Positions 1-8,124 of a stretch of DNA of 38,456 nucleotides are shown piece by piece. Below the pieces are notes generated by a model. The model saw nothing but the letters and a program-made list of their open reading frames with translations. It did not search any database and was not told where the DNA came from. How positions within the stretch are numbered: position 1 is the stretch's first letter; each line of letters opens with the position of its first letter. This stretch comes from an uncultured Prevotella sp. (GTDB lineage Bacteria > Bacteroidota > Bacteroidia > Bacteroidales > Bacteroidaceae): NCBI GenBank assembly GCA_944319915.1, contig CALUEY010000015.1, forward strand, positions 1 through 38,456, in the 5' to 3' direction. Both the position numbers and the translations under genes were made by a program.

Positions 1-89
1 TATCTCAGCCTTTCAAAGAACTCTCTCTTGAGCTTCGGGATTCCCCGAAAGCGGATGCAAAGGTAAGGCGTTTTTCGCAACGCACCAAA
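1..89 (-). promoter_or_regulatory. Leftward promoter and leader, probably of an rRNA operon
   Basis: On the minus strand a -7 box TACCTTTG (58-65) and a TTTG -33 box (86-89) are 20 bases apart, with AT-rich DNA further upstream. The transcript would begin near position 50, contain the hairpin TTCGGG-gaat-CCCGAA, and then GAGTTCTTTGAAAG, which resembles the boxA-like leader motif in front of Bacteroidetes 16S rRNA genes. No reading frame starts here, so I infer a stable-RNA operon running out of the window to the left. The promoter is clear; the rRNA identity is inference because the 16S gene itself is not in view. Confidence 0.6.
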
Positions 90-149
90 CAAAATTGCAA
101 AAAAGTTTCAATGTTCGGCAATTTTTTCTTAATTATTGACAAATTGTCA

Positions 150-179
150 TTGCAATTAATATTAAATAATGTACCTTTG
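150..179 (+). promoter_or_regulatory. Promoter of the MgtC-family gene
   Basis: A -7 box TACCTTTG lies at 172-179, with a weak -33 candidate (TTGC, 150-153) 18 bases upstream. Transcription would start near 185, leaving a leader of about 140 bases before the ATG at 325. The leader holds a small hairpin (GCTT/AAGC outer, GCATT/AATGC inner, about 230-252). I did not recognise a known riboswitch in it. Confidence 0.6.
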
Positions 180-324
180 CAGTAAATAAGCTGCGCCCGG
201 GAAATTGGGAGCAAGCTTCATTTCCAACCGCTTGCATTAGCAATGCATAAGCGACACCAACAACAAGCAACACCACGCGCACGGCTACAAAGAGGTTACG
301 CATGGCAAACAAAGACAAGCGCAC

Positions 325-990
325 ATGACCGAAGAATTGATTATACGCATCTCCATCGCCGCAATGTTAGGCGGCATAATAGGCCTTGAGCGGAACTACC
401 GCGCCAAGGAAGCCGGATTCCGCACCCATTTCCTCGTGGCACTGGGCAGCGCGCTATTCATGGTCATATCGCAATACGGGTTCACGTCTGGCATGACCGG
501 CAGCGCAAAAGTATCGTTCGACCCATCGCGCATAGCCTCGCAGGTTGTCACGGGCATTGGCTTCATAGGCGCAGGCACAATAATTTTCCAGAAGCACGTG
601 GTGAAAGGTCTCACCACAGCAGCCGGCGTTTGGGTAACGGCCGCCATTGGGCTTGCCTGCGGAGCTGGCATGTATATACTTGCTACGGCGGCCACATTCT
701 TCGTTTTGCTATGTCTGGAAATACTGAGCGTGCTGCTCAACCGCTTCGGCACGAGAAACATATCGCTCACCTTCACTGCCCCGAACAAGGCAGGCATAGC
801 CACCACAGCCACAAAGCTCAAGCAGGAAGGCATAAAGATATTCAACTACAGCATAAAAGAGCAACGCACAGCTGAGGGCAGCCGATACAAGGTGACGTTG
901 GAGATAAAGGTGAGGCGCAGCCAATATGAGCAGAAAATGGCCTACTTCATAGATGAGTTCGCCGGCGTGAGCATCGAGAGCATAGAGTAA
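325..990 (+). CDS. MgtC/SapB family membrane protein
   Basis: A 221-residue protein of the MgtC/SapB family. The N-terminal part (about residues 1-135) carries several hydrophobic helices and the family signature GGIIGLERNYRAKEAGFRTH, followed by a glycine-rich stretch around GIGFIGAGTI. The C-terminal 70 residues are soluble and resemble the ACT-like regulatory tail of longer family members. MgtC proteins sit in the inner membrane and are tied to growth in low Mg2+ and, in some pathogens, to inhibition of F-type ATPase; the role in Bacteroidetes is not established. The gene is monocistronic with its own promoter and is divergent from the leftward promoter at 58-89. The family call is firm, the physiological role is not. 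Confidence 0.85.
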   Translation: MTEELIIRISIAAMLGGIIGLERNYRAKEAGFRTHFLVALGSALFMVISQYGFTSGMTGSAKVSFDPSRIASQVVTGIGFIGAGTIIFQKHVVKGLTTAAGVWVTAAIGLACGAGMYILATAATFFVLLCLEILSVLLNRFGTRNISLTFTAPNKAGIATTATKLKQEGIKIFNYSIKEQRTAEGSRYKVTLEIKVRRSQYEQKMAYFIDEFAGVSIESIE

Positions 991-1229
991 AGAGTAATTG
1001 AGCATCATGGCCTGGCACATAGAGGCCGACTGAGGCTAAATCCTTAACTCACCAGCCTTTTCATACGCAGCTTCATCATGCGCATCGCGCCGTCAGAAAG
1101 GCCCATCACGCAGGCGGCCTCCATCCTCGGCCAGGCCCATGCCGAGCAGCACGGCAAGACCACAAGACCACAAATCCCGCCTGTAGCAAGTTTTTGCCCC
1201 GCGCCTGCACCAATGCCAAAAATAATGCG
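991..1229. other. Intergenic region, no gene recognised
   Basis: Between the MgtC-family gene and the glyA promoter. Short frames exist on both strands, but none has a recognisable domain and they overlap the glyA promoter. No terminator hairpin was found after the MgtC-family stop codon. Confidence 0.5.
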
Positions 1230-1237
1230 TACCTTTG
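1230..1237 (+). promoter_or_regulatory. glyA promoter (-7 box)
   Basis: TACCTTTG matches the Bacteroidetes -7 consensus and would give a start near 1243, about 70 bases before the glyA ATG. No good TTTG -33 box is present at the usual spacing. It argues against the longer in-frame glyA reading that would begin at 1235, before the transcript exists. Confidence 0.55.
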
Positions 1238-1312
1238 CAACGCTGCCCCGACAAAGGCAATGTCCGGGCCGCGGCGAGCCAATACGCAATCAACCAACAT
1301 AACATACACGGA

Positions 1313-2593
1313 ATGAAAAGAGACCAAGAGGTGTTCGACCTCATCGAACAGGAGCACCAGCGCCAGCTCAAGGGCATGGAGCTGATAGCATCGGAGAACT
1401 TTGTGAGTGACGAGGTGATGCAGGCCATGGGTTCGTGCCTCACCAACAAATACGCCGAAGGTTACCCCGGCAAGCGCTACTACGGCGGATGCGGCGTTGT
1501 GGACAAAGTGGAGCAGCTGGCCATCGACCGCGTTTGCAGGCTCTTCGGGGCCGAATACGCCAACGTGCAGCCCCACTCCGGGGCACAGGCCAACGCCGCC
1601 GTGCTGCTGGCCGTGCTCAAGCCCGGCGACACATTCATGGGCCTCAACCTGGCCCAGGGCGGCCACCTCTCGCACGGCTCAGCCGTAAACACCTCGGGCA
1701 TACTTTACAACCCAGTGGGCTACAACCTCAACCGCGAGACTGGCCGGGTGGACTACGACGAGATGGAGCGCCTGGCCCTGGAGCACAAGCCTAAGCTCAT
1801 CATAGGCGGCGGCTCGGCCTACAGCCGCGAGTGGGACTACAAGCGGATGCGCGAGATAGCCGACAAGGTGGGCGCACTGCTCATGATCGACATGGCGCAC
1901 CCCGCCGGGCTGATAGCAGCCGGACTGCTGGACAACCCCGTGAAGTACGCCCACATCGTAACCTCCACCACCCACAAGACGCTTCGCGGCCCGCGCGGCG
2001 GCATCATCCTCATGGGCAAGGACTTCGAGAACCCGTGGGGCCTTACCACGCCCAAGGGCGCGGTGAAGATGATGAGCCAGGTGCTCAACTCGGCAGTGTT
2101 CCCCGGCCAGCAGGGCGGCCCGCTGGAGCACGTCATCGCCGCCAAGGCCGTGGCCTTTGGCGAGGCGCTGCAGCCGGAGTTCAAGGAGTGGGCCAAGCAG
2201 GTGCAGAAGAACGCCAAAGTACTGGCCGAGGAGCTTACCAAGCGCGGCTTCGCCATCGTGAGCGGCGGCACCGACAACCACTCGATGCTCGTAGACCTGC
2301 GTCCCAAGTACCCCGAGCTTACTGGCAAGGTGGCCGAGAACGCCCTTGTGGCAGCCGACATAACGGTGAACAAGAACATGGTGCCGTTCGACACACGCAG
2401 CGCTTTCCAGACCAGCGGCATACGCCTCGGCACACCGGCCATCACCACGCGCGGTGCCAAGGAAGACCTCATGGTGCTCATAGCCGAGCTGATAGAGCAG
2501 GTGCTCAACGCCCCTGAGGACGAAAAGGTCATTGCCTCGGTACGCGCCCGCGTCAACGAGACGATGAAGGCTTACCCGCTCTTCGCTTATTGA
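1313..2593 (+). CDS. glyA: Serine hydroxymethyltransferase
   Basis: A 426-residue PLP enzyme (fold type I) that interconverts serine plus tetrahydrofolate with glycine plus 5,10-methylene-tetrahydrofolate in the cytoplasm, the main source of one-carbon units. The PLP lysine lies in [13 protein letters not shown] (Lys222), and [10 protein letters not shown] near the N-terminus and the glycine-rich [10 protein letters not shown] segment are family hallmarks. Length matches typical bacterial GlyA (about 415-430). I chose the ATG at 1313 because homology begins at [15 protein letters not shown]; a longer in-frame reading from 1235 adds 26 low-complexity residues and starts inside the promoter. 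A strong terminator follows. Confidence 0.97.
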   Translation: MKRDQEVFDLIEQEHQRQLKGMELIASENFVSDEVMQAMGSCLTNKYAEGYPGKRYYGGCGVVDKVEQLAIDRVCRLFGAEYANVQPHSGAQANAAVLLAVLKPGDTFMGLNLAQGGHLSHGSAVNTSGILYNPVGYNLNRETGRVDYDEMERLALEHKPKLIIGGGSAYSREWDYKRMREIADKVGALLMIDMAHPAGLIAAGLLDNPVKYAHIVTSTTHKTLRGPRGGIILMGKDFENPWGLTTPKGAVKMMSQVLNSAVFPGQQGGPLEHVIAAKAVAFGEALQPEFKEWAKQVQKNAKVLAEELTKRGFAIVSGGTDNHSMLVDLRPKYPELTGKVAENALVAADITVNKNMVPFDTRSAFQTSGIRLGTPAITTRGAKEDLMVLIAELIEQVLNAPEDEKVIASVRARVNETMKAYPLFAY

Positions 2594-2620
2594 CCATAGC
2601 GACACTAACCACCAACCACA

Positions 2621-2655
2621 GAAGGCCGGCACTGCTTGCCGGCCTTCTTCAGTTT
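2621..2655 (+). terminator. Rho-independent terminator after glyA
   Basis: A perfect 11-bp stem GAAGGCCGGCA/TGCCGGCCTTC (2621-2631 and 2637-2647) with a CTGCT loop, followed by a short T-rich run. It separates glyA from the downstream tex start. Confidence 0.8.
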
Positions 2656-2745
2656 GCCACGACGGCAAACAACGCCCGCGCCCATAAGGCGACGAAAGCT
2701 TCAACGCGGCAGACAAGCCCACACAACCAACAACTACAAACGCAA

Positions 2746-4896
2746 ATGGAGAACCACACAACCGTTTTCACCCAAATAATATCAAGGGAGCTAAGCCTGC
2801 CAGAGCGTGGCGTGGCAAGCACCCTCGAACTGATAGCCCAAGGGTGCACCATTCCCTTCATCAGCCGATACCGCAAGGAGCGCACAGGCTCGCTCGACGA
2901 GGTGCAGGTGGCAGCCATAGCCGACATGAGCGCAAGGCTCACCGAAACGGCAAAGAGAAAGGACACCATAATAAAGACCATAACGGAGCAGGGCAAGCTT
3001 ACGCCAGAACTAAGCAAGAAGATAGGCGAATGCTGGACCCCGGCAGAGCTTGAAGACATCTACCTGCCGTTCAAGCCAAAGCGCAGGACAAGGGCGCAGG
3101 CGGCACGCGAGCGCGGGCTTGAGCCGCTGGCCGACATCATTGCCGCACAGCGCGAAGCCGACATAAAGGCCGCCGCAAGCCGGTTCGTGGCGGGCGACGT
3201 GGCAAGCGAGGACGAGGCCATAAAGGGAGCGCAAGACATAATAGCCGAGCACGTGAGCGAGGACGAGCGCACGCGCAGCATAGTGAGGGGCGAGTTCCAC
3301 CGCGGCGCAGTCATCACGTCGAAAGCCATAAAGGCAAAGGCCGCCACCGACGAGGCCGCCAAATACTCCGACTACTTCGACTTCAGCGAACCGCTGCGCC
3401 GCTGCGCGCCCCACAGGCTGCTCGCCATGCGCCGTGGCGAGGCCGAAGGCTTCCTGCGCATAAGCATCTCAGCCGACAGCGAGGAGTGCGACAGGCGCGT
3501 AAGGCGGCTGTTCGTAAAGGGCAGCGGCGCCTGCCAAAGCCTCGTGGGCGAAGCCGTCAGCGACGCCCTCAAGCGCCTCGTGGAGCCTTCGATGGAGACC
3601 GAGTTCGCCGCCGCAGCCAAGGAGCGCGCCGACGAAGAGGCCATAAGGGTGTTTGCCACCAACCTGCGCCAGCTGCTCCTGGCCGCACCGCTCGGCCAAA
3701 AGCGCGTGATGGGCATCGACCCCGGCTTCCGCACAGGGTGCAAGGTGGTGTGCCTCGACGCGCAAGGCAACCAGCTCCACCACGAAGCCATATTCCCCCA
3801 CCCGCCCGCAAGCCGCCGCAACGAGGCAGCGGCGAGGCTCGAAAGCATGGCCGAACAGTACAAAACCGAAGCCATAGCCATAGGCAACGGAACGGCAGGC
3901 CGCGAGACCGAGGCGTTCGTAAGGTCGCTGCGCCTTGCCGGCAGAGTGGGCATCTACACCGTGAGCGAGGACGGCGCGTCGGTCTACTCGGCATCAAAAG
4001 CCGCAAGAGAGGAGTTCCCCACCGAAGACGTCACCGTGAGGGGAGCCGTATCCATAGCCCGCCGCCTCATGGACCCGCTCGCCGAGCTTGTGAAAATCGA
4101 CCCCAAGAGCATCGGCGTGGGGCAATACCAGCACGACGTAGACCAGGCCATGCTGAAGAAGAGCCTCGACCAAACCGTGGAAAACTGCGTCAACTCTGTA
4201 GGAGTAAACCTCAACACTGCCAGCAGCCACCTGCTGACATACGTAAGCGGGCTCGGCCCCACGCTCGCGCAAAACATCGTAGACTACAGGAAAGCCAACG
4301 GGCCGTTCCGCTCGCGGGCCGAACTGAAGAAAGTGGCGCGCCTGGGGCCGGCGGCCTACGAGCAGTGCGCTGGCTTCCTGCGCATACCAGGGGCGTGCAA
4401 CCCGCTCGACAACACAGCCGTACACCCCGAGAGCTACAAGATAGTGGAGCGCATGGCAGCCGATGCCGACTGCTCCGTGGCACAGCTCATAGCCTCGCCA
4501 GAAAAGCGCAAGGCCATCGACCTGAAACGCTACACAACGCCCACCGTGGGGATGCCCACGCTCACCGACATAATGCACGAACTCGACAAGCCCGGCCGCG
4601 ACCCGCGCGGAAAGGCCGAAGAATTTGAGTTCGACCCCAATGTCACCTCGATAGACAACCTGGCCGAGGGAATGGAGCTGCCCGGGATAGTTACAAACAT
4701 CACCAACTTCGGGGCTTTTGTAGACATAGGCGTGCACCACGACGGCCTGGTACACATATCGCAGATGGCCGACCGCTACGTGGCCGACCCCACGGAGGTG
4801 GTGAGGCTGCACGAGCACGTGCGCGTAAGGGTGACTGAGGTTGACCGCAAGCGGGGGCGCATATCGCTGTCGATGAAAGGCCTCTTGCGCAAATGA
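2746..4896 (+). CDS. tex: Tex family S1 RNA-binding transcription accessory protein
   Basis: A 716-residue Tex protein, the bacterial relative of eukaryotic Spt6. Domains in order: N-terminal helical Tex domain (HTH-like, to about residue 190), central helical core, YqgF/RNase H-like domain opening at RVMGIDPGFRTGCKV (about 320-450), helix-hairpin-helix modules (NLNTASSHLLTYVSGLG and the following repeat, about 480-560), and a C-terminal S1 domain (GIVTNITNFGAFVDIGVHHD, about 645-713). Family members bind nucleic acids and influence transcription; the molecular role is not settled. The ATG at 2746 is where homology starts; the same frame is open back to 2590 across the glyA terminator, which would not be a credible N-terminus. 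It converges on the pantothenate kinase gene with only 21 bases between stops. Confidence 0.95.
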   Translation: MENHTTVFTQIISRELSLPERGVASTLELIAQGCTIPFISRYRKERTGSLDEVQVAAIADMSARLTETAKRKDTIIKTITEQGKLTPELSKKIGECWTPAELEDIYLPFKPKRRTRAQAARERGLEPLADIIAAQREADIKAAASRFVAGDVASEDEAIKGAQDIIAEHVSEDERTRSIVRGEFHRGAVITSKAIKAKAATDEAAKYSDYFDFSEPLRRCAPHRLLAMRRGEAEGFLRISISADSEECDRRVRRLFVKGSGACQSLVGEAVSDALKRLVEPSMETEFAAAAKERADEEAIRVFATNLRQLLLAAPLGQKRVMGIDPGFRTGCKVVCLDAQGNQLHHEAIFPHPPASRRNEAAARLESMAEQYKTEAIAIGNGTAGRETEAFVRSLRLAGRVGIYTVSEDGASVYSASKAAREEFPTEDVTVRGAVSIARRLMDPLAELVKIDPKSIGVGQYQHDVDQAMLKKSLDQTVENCVNSVGVNLNTASSHLLTYVSGLGPTLAQNIVDYRKANGPFRSRAELKKVARLGPAAYEQCAGFLRIPGACNPLDNTAVHPESYKIVERMAADADCSVAQLIASPEKRKAIDLKRYTTPTVGMPTLTDIMHELDKPGRDPRGKAEEFEFDPNVTSIDNLAEGMELPGIVTNITNFGAFVDIGVHHDGLVHISQMADRYVADPTEVVRLHEHVRVRVTEVDRKRGRISLSMKGLLRK

Positions 4897-4917
4897 GCCG
4901 CCGGAGCCGCCCCAAAC

Positions 4918-5760
4918 CTAAAGGACTTCGATGGGGAACCGCCCGTCGAAATGGCAAAGGGCGGCGCCGATGGCCGTGCAGTATTCCGAATACTCGGGGA
5001 TGATGAACTTCACCCCATACAGCTTCTCTATAGCGGGGAACACCATGCGGCACTGCGGCAACAACGTCAGGTTGCCTATCATCACGTATTCGCGTATGCT
5101 GCTGCCTATAGATGCCAGTACGGCCGACTGCCCCACCGACTGCAGCACGGTCCAGATCAGGCCTATGGCAACGTCTTCCCTCGGGGCGTCGCTGCGCGCG
5201 TTGCCGAAGAGAGAGGCCACGGCCGACATGGGCAGGCCGGGCAGCGGCTTGGAACTGATGTCGCCTATGCGCAGGTTTATGTTAGAAACGTTGCCCCGCA
5301 TGGCCATCTCCGACACGGTGCGAATGTCGTCGGTCTTCAGCAGCAGGCGCGAAAGCCCCTGCAGTGTGCCGCCGCCGATGCCAATGCCTCCTATGTGCTC
5401 TATGCTGTCGCCCTCGCACCTGATGAGCGATGTACCCGTTCCCATGCTCACCACGATGATGCTGTCCTTGCCCGACTCGTGGCGGGCGCCAAGCCCGTCG
5501 GCCACGAATTCGCCCGCCTTCGAGGTAGGCACGCCATACACAGGCTTGGTGATGTATGCCGCGCCCACCCCTGTGAGCATCACGTGCTCAATGCCGGAAA
5601 TCTGGATCTTGTTGTCGTAGAGATACTTGCCGAACGCCCCGTAGAGCGACGACACGGGGTCGGTGGCCTTGATGCGCATTGGTGCCACCACGGTGCCATC
5701 GCAAATGCCCACTATCTTGGTGGTGCTTATGCCCACGTCTATGCCTATCACCATTCCCAT
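4918..5760 (-). CDS. coaW: Type II pantothenate kinase
   Basis: A 280-residue ASKHA-fold kinase phosphorylating pantothenate, the first step of coenzyme A synthesis. The N-terminal phosphate loop GIDVGISTTKI and the second nucleotide-binding segment VVSMGTGTSL are visible, with GGIGIGGGTLQGL in the middle, all typical of the staphylococcal/eukaryotic-like type II class rather than type I (CoaA) or type III (CoaX). Length fits the family. The ATG used is at 5758-5760; the Met two residues later is an alternative. The gene lies downstream of the rplT terminator on the same strand. I see no clear promoter in the short spacer, so read-through or a weak promoter is possible. Confidence 0.85.
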   Translation of the reverse strand: MGMVIGIDVGISTTKIVGICDGTVVAPMRIKATDPVSSLYGAFGKYLYDNKIQISGIEHVMLTGVGAAYITKPVYGVPTSKAGEFVADGLGARHESGKDSIIVVSMGTGTSLIRCEGDSIEHIGGIGIGGGTLQGLSRLLLKTDDIRTVSEMAMRGNVSNINLRIGDISSKPLPGLPMSAVASLFGNARSDAPREDVAIGLIWTVLQSVGQSAVLASIGSSIREYVMIGNLTLLPQCRMVFPAIEKLYGVKFIIPEYSEYCTAIGAALCHFDGRFPIEVL

Positions 5761-5792
5761 AAGCTAAAAAAGAGTTTTGCCTGACATAACCA

Positions 5793-5840
5793 ATTAAAAG
5801 CCGCAACCTCCACCATTACTGGAGATTGCGGCAGCTTTTA
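5793..5840 (-). terminator. Terminator of the infC-rpmI-rplT operon
   Basis: Read on the minus strand, CCGCAATCTCCA and TGGAGGTTGCGG (arms 5820-5831 and 5801-5812) form a 12-bp stem with one G-U pair and a 7-base loop, followed by CTTTTAATT. It sits about 33 bases past the rplT stop codon. Confidence 0.85.
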
Positions 5841-5872
5841 CATTATGAAATCCGTTTGTATCCTATCGATTC

Positions 5873-6217
5873 TTACTTAACCTTCTGCACGATGGCCTTG
5901 AAAGCCTCGGGGTTGTTTACGGCGAGGTCGGCGAGAACCTTGCGGTTGATCTCGATGCCAGCCTTGTTGAGCGCGCCCATCAGCACCGAGTAGCTCATGC
6001 CCTCCAGGCGTGCGGCAGCGTTGATACGCTGAATCCACAGCGAGCGGAAGTTGCGCTTCTTGGTGCGGCGGTCACGGTAAGCATACGTAAGGCCCTTCTC
6101 CCAGGTGTTCTTGGCAACGGTCCAAACGTTCTTGCGTGCTCCGAAATAGCCGCGCGTAAGTTTCAAAATTCTTTTTCTCCTTGCTCTCGAAGCAACATGA
6201 TTTACTGATCTTGGCAT
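5873..6217 (-). CDS. rplT: 50S ribosomal protein L20
   Basis: A 114-residue basic protein ([20 protein letters not shown] at the N-terminus) matching L20, which binds 23S rRNA early in 50S assembly and in E. coli and Bacillus represses its own operon. Last gene of infC-rpmI-rplT, 34 bases after rpmI, followed by a strong terminator. Length is normal (about 115-120). Confidence 0.98.
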   Translation of the reverse strand: MPRSVNHVASRARRKRILKLTRGYFGARKNVWTVAKNTWEKGLTYAYRDRRTKKRNFRSLWIQRINAAARLEGMSYSVLMGALNKAGIEINRKVLADLAVNNPEAFKAIVQKVK

Positions 6218-6251
6218 AGTTTTCTGACTTTAAACGTTCGACAATTAGGTT

Positions 6252-6449
6252 TTAACGGAGACACAGCAAGTCGCGAACCTGCTTCATGTTGTCACGGTCA
6301 ACAAGCGTAACGTGATCCAAGTTGCGCTTCTGCTTCTTGGTCTTCTTCGTCAGGATGTGGCTGTGGTAAGCGTGATGTCTCTTGATCTTACCCGTTCCGG
6401 TCAGGCGAAATCTCTTCTTTGCACCGGAATTTGTCTTAACTTTTGGCAT
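6252..6449 (-). CDS. rpmI: 50S ribosomal protein L35
   Basis: A 65-residue basic protein beginning [20 protein letters not shown], the standard L35 N-terminus. Middle gene of infC-rpmI-rplT. The 90-base spacer from infC is AT-rich near the start codon and is the obvious place to look for L20-dependent control; no firm structure was assigned. Confidence 0.98.
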   Translation of the reverse strand: MPKVKTNSGAKKRFRLTGTGKIKRHHAYHSHILTKKTKKQKRNLDHVTLVDRDNMKQVRDLLCLR

Positions 6450-6539
6450 TTTTTTGATGTTTAAATTTGTTGTTATTTATTACAGTGGCAACGCATATAC
6501 CGGGCGTTACGCACTTCTTGTCATTCTTGGCCACGAGGC

Positions 6540-7232
6540 TCACTCGCCGCCCTTGAGCTTCTTCAGGGCCTCCTGGCTTATCTTGGCGTTGGCAAGCAAG
6601 CCCCCGCCTGCAGGCGGCTCGGCCTCAGCGGGCGCCTCAACTGCCTCAGCGTCCTTGGCTGCCGCAGCCTTGCGTTCCCTGTCCATGGCCTGCTGGCTCT
6701 TCTTGACGGAGCCGCTCTTCTTGGGGGCGAGGTAGATGAACATCTTCTTGCCCTCGAGCGATGGCATGTGCTCCACCTTGCCCACCTCCTCAAGGTCGTT
6801 GGCAAAGCGCAGCAACAGCACCTCGCCCTGCTCCTTGAAGAGTATGGAGCGCCCGCGGAAGAACACGTAAGCCCTAACCTTGTTGCCGTCCTCAAGGAAC
6901 TCCTTTGCGTGCTTGAGCTTGAACTGGTAGTCGTGTTCATCGGTCTGCGGGCCGAAGCGGATTTCCTTCACCTCTACCTTGGCCTGCTTCGCCTTGAGTT
7001 CCTTGGCGCGCCTCTTCTGCTGGTAGAGGAACTTGGAATAGTCGATGAGACGGCATACGGGGGGATTGGCATTGGGAGAAATCTCAACGAGATCCACGCC
7101 CTGCCCGCGAGCCATATCCATAGCCTGGCGGGTGGGCATCACGGTGGAGCCGCCCTCGCTTACGATACGGACTTCGCGCACACGTATCTGCTCGTTTACG
7201 CGATACTGGTTTTTTATATTGTCGTTCTTCAT
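6540..7232 (-). CDS. infC: Translation initiation factor IF-3 with C-terminal extension
   Basis: A 230-residue IF-3. The N-domain ([15 protein letters not shown], then [20 protein letters not shown], up to about residue 85) is joined by the basic linker to the C-domain ([20 protein letters not shown] to MFIYLAPKK, about 86-172), which binds the 30S platform and blocks 50S joining. About 55 residues beyond the normal end form an Ala/Glu/Pro/Lys-rich tail ([17 protein letters not shown]). The start is ATG at 7230-7232, not the AUU seen in enterobacterial infC. Upstream there is no thrS, which often precedes infC in other bacteria; the operon starts here with its own promoter. Confidence 0.96.
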   Translation of the reverse strand: MKNDNIKNQYRVNEQIRVREVRIVSEGGSTVMPTRQAMDMARGQGVDLVEISPNANPPVCRLIDYSKFLYQQKRRAKELKAKQAKVEVKEIRFGPQTDEHDYQFKLKHAKEFLEDGNKVRAYVFFRGRSILFKEQGEVLLLRFANDLEEVGKVEHMPSLEGKKMFIYLAPKKSGSVKKSQQAMDRERKAAAAKDAEAVEAPAEAEPPAGGGLLANAKISQEALKKLKGGE

Positions 7233-7257
7233 TCAACTATTTTATGGAAATCGGGTG

Positions 7258-7288
7258 CAAAGTTACTATTTTTAATACAAACGGCAAA
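7258..7288 (-). promoter_or_regulatory. Promoter of the infC-rpmI-rplT operon
   Basis: On the minus strand a -7 box TAACTTTG (7258-7265) and a TTTG -33 box (7285-7288) are separated by 19 bases, close to the ideal Bacteroidetes arrangement. Transcription would begin about 20 bases before the infC ATG. Confidence 0.8.
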
Positions 7289-7517
7289 ACATTTCCCACT
7301 TTTTTATTTTGCATTTTGCACATTGGCGAACGGCCTCGCCCCATGCGCAGTGCCACAGCCATGCCGCAGCCCCGCGAGCGCGCGTATAATATATAAGGTA
7401 CGAAAGAAAACTTGCCTCTACAGCCTGGCAGCCTACCCATCCGCTCGCCGATTGCCGCAGCATAATGTGTCAAAAAGAACGAAAAAACGGTGATATGTTA
7501 TATAACATAGAAAATAA

Positions 7518-7549
7518 TTTGCACACATATTAAGAAATGATTACCTTTG
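7518..7549 (+). promoter_or_regulatory. Promoter with no coding gene behind it
   Basis: TTTG at 7518-7521 and TACCTTTG at 7542-7549, 20 bases apart: one of the best promoter matches in the window. The next plus-strand gene (uxaB at 8125) has its own promoter, and a terminator-like hairpin follows within 60-80 bases, so this promoter appears to serve a short RNA. Confidence 0.75.
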
Positions 7550-7555
7550 CCGACG

Positions 7556-7643
7556 TTATCCTGAATACAATCTTTTTACCTTAAACGGCTAATACCTATT
7601 GAGCAACGCCTCCCGCTGTGAAGTGGGGGGCGTTAGCATTTTC
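7556..7643 (+). ncRNA. Candidate small RNA of about 85-90 nt
   Basis: Bounded by the promoter at 7518-7549 and the hairpin plus TTTT at 7603-7643. The 5' half is mostly unstructured with the run TCTTTTTACCTTAAACGGC, which could be a seed region; the 3' half is the terminator hairpin. No reading frame of useful length with a plausible start lies inside. It is divergent from infC. I cannot assign it to a known RNA family from sequence alone. Confidence 0.5.
7603..7643 (+). terminator. Terminator hairpin of the candidate small RNA
   Basis: AACGCCTCCC (7605-7614) pairs with GGGGGGCGTT (7625-7634) through one G-U pair. Outer GC/GC pairs extend the stem across a bulged A; the loop is GCTGTGAAGT, and CATTTTC follows. 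Confidence 0.65.
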
Positions 7644-7802
7644 ATGGCTAAGGCAACTGGGGGCAGTGCGCAGGCTCGCCTAAGGCACACACCAAGCGCA
7701 AGCCCAACAGAAGGGCCGCACCGGGAGGGGCCCCAAAAAGTGTAACAATATTTCGCAGCATCCCGTTACCCGCGCAACACATTGATTTCCAACAACTTGC
7801 AG

Positions 7803-7889
7803 AACTGCCTGTTTGGGGCTGCGAAAAGGCCTGTTTGAGGGTGCGAAAAAGGCCTTTTCGCAGCCCCAAACAGGCCTTACCGCAAAGCG
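7803..7889. repeat. Intergenic 22-nt tandem repeat array 1
   Basis: Four units at 7803-7823, 7824-7845, 7846-7867 and 7868-7889, three of them exactly 22 nt. Each opens with an A-run followed by GGCC and a T-run (for example AAAAGGCCTGTTTG). Units 1-2 and 3-4 also form a perfect 25-bp inverted repeat (7807-7831 with 7851-7875, 19-nt spacer), so the array can fold into a long hairpin on either strand. Related arrays occur at 13619-13709, 20762-20852 and 33743-33808. Confidence 0.8.
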
Positions 7890-8056
7890 CCATGGCCGCA
7901 CCCACAGCGCAAAGCCAGCCAATGTAACAAAAATTCGCAACAAACCGGCGGCACACGCCCCGCCAGCCAAGGGCCGCAACCCTACGCGGCGCGATGCAGC
8001 CGTGCCACGGCCGTTAGCAAACGTAAAGGTTTACGTGATAAATATCCGAGCAATTA

Positions 8057-8088
8057 TTTGCGTGAATGCCAAAAACACAGTATCTTTG
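8057..8088 (+). promoter_or_regulatory. uxaB promoter
   Basis: TTTG at 8057-8060 and TATCTTTG at 8081-8088, 20 bases apart. Transcription would begin near 8094, about 30 bases before the ATG. Confidence 0.75.
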
Positions 8089-8124
8089 CAATAGACATTG
8101 ACAACAAAATTATAAAACATTATT

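Noticed and set aside
1044-1289. Short minus-strand frames before glyA
   Set aside because: They cover the glyA promoter and have no recognised family; a decayed gene is possible but cannot be supported.
1679-2761. 360-codon minus-strand frame opposite glyA
   Set aside because: A shadow of GC-rich glyA codons; it lacks any recognisable motif and covers the glyA terminator.
7803-7889. CRISPR array
   Set aside because: Units are contiguous without unique spacers and vary in sequence; no cas genes nearby.
7648-7979. Overlapping minus-strand frames of about 100 codons across array 1
   Set aside because: They are created by the 22-nt repeats, which shift frame every unit, and have no ribosome-binding context or recognisable domain.
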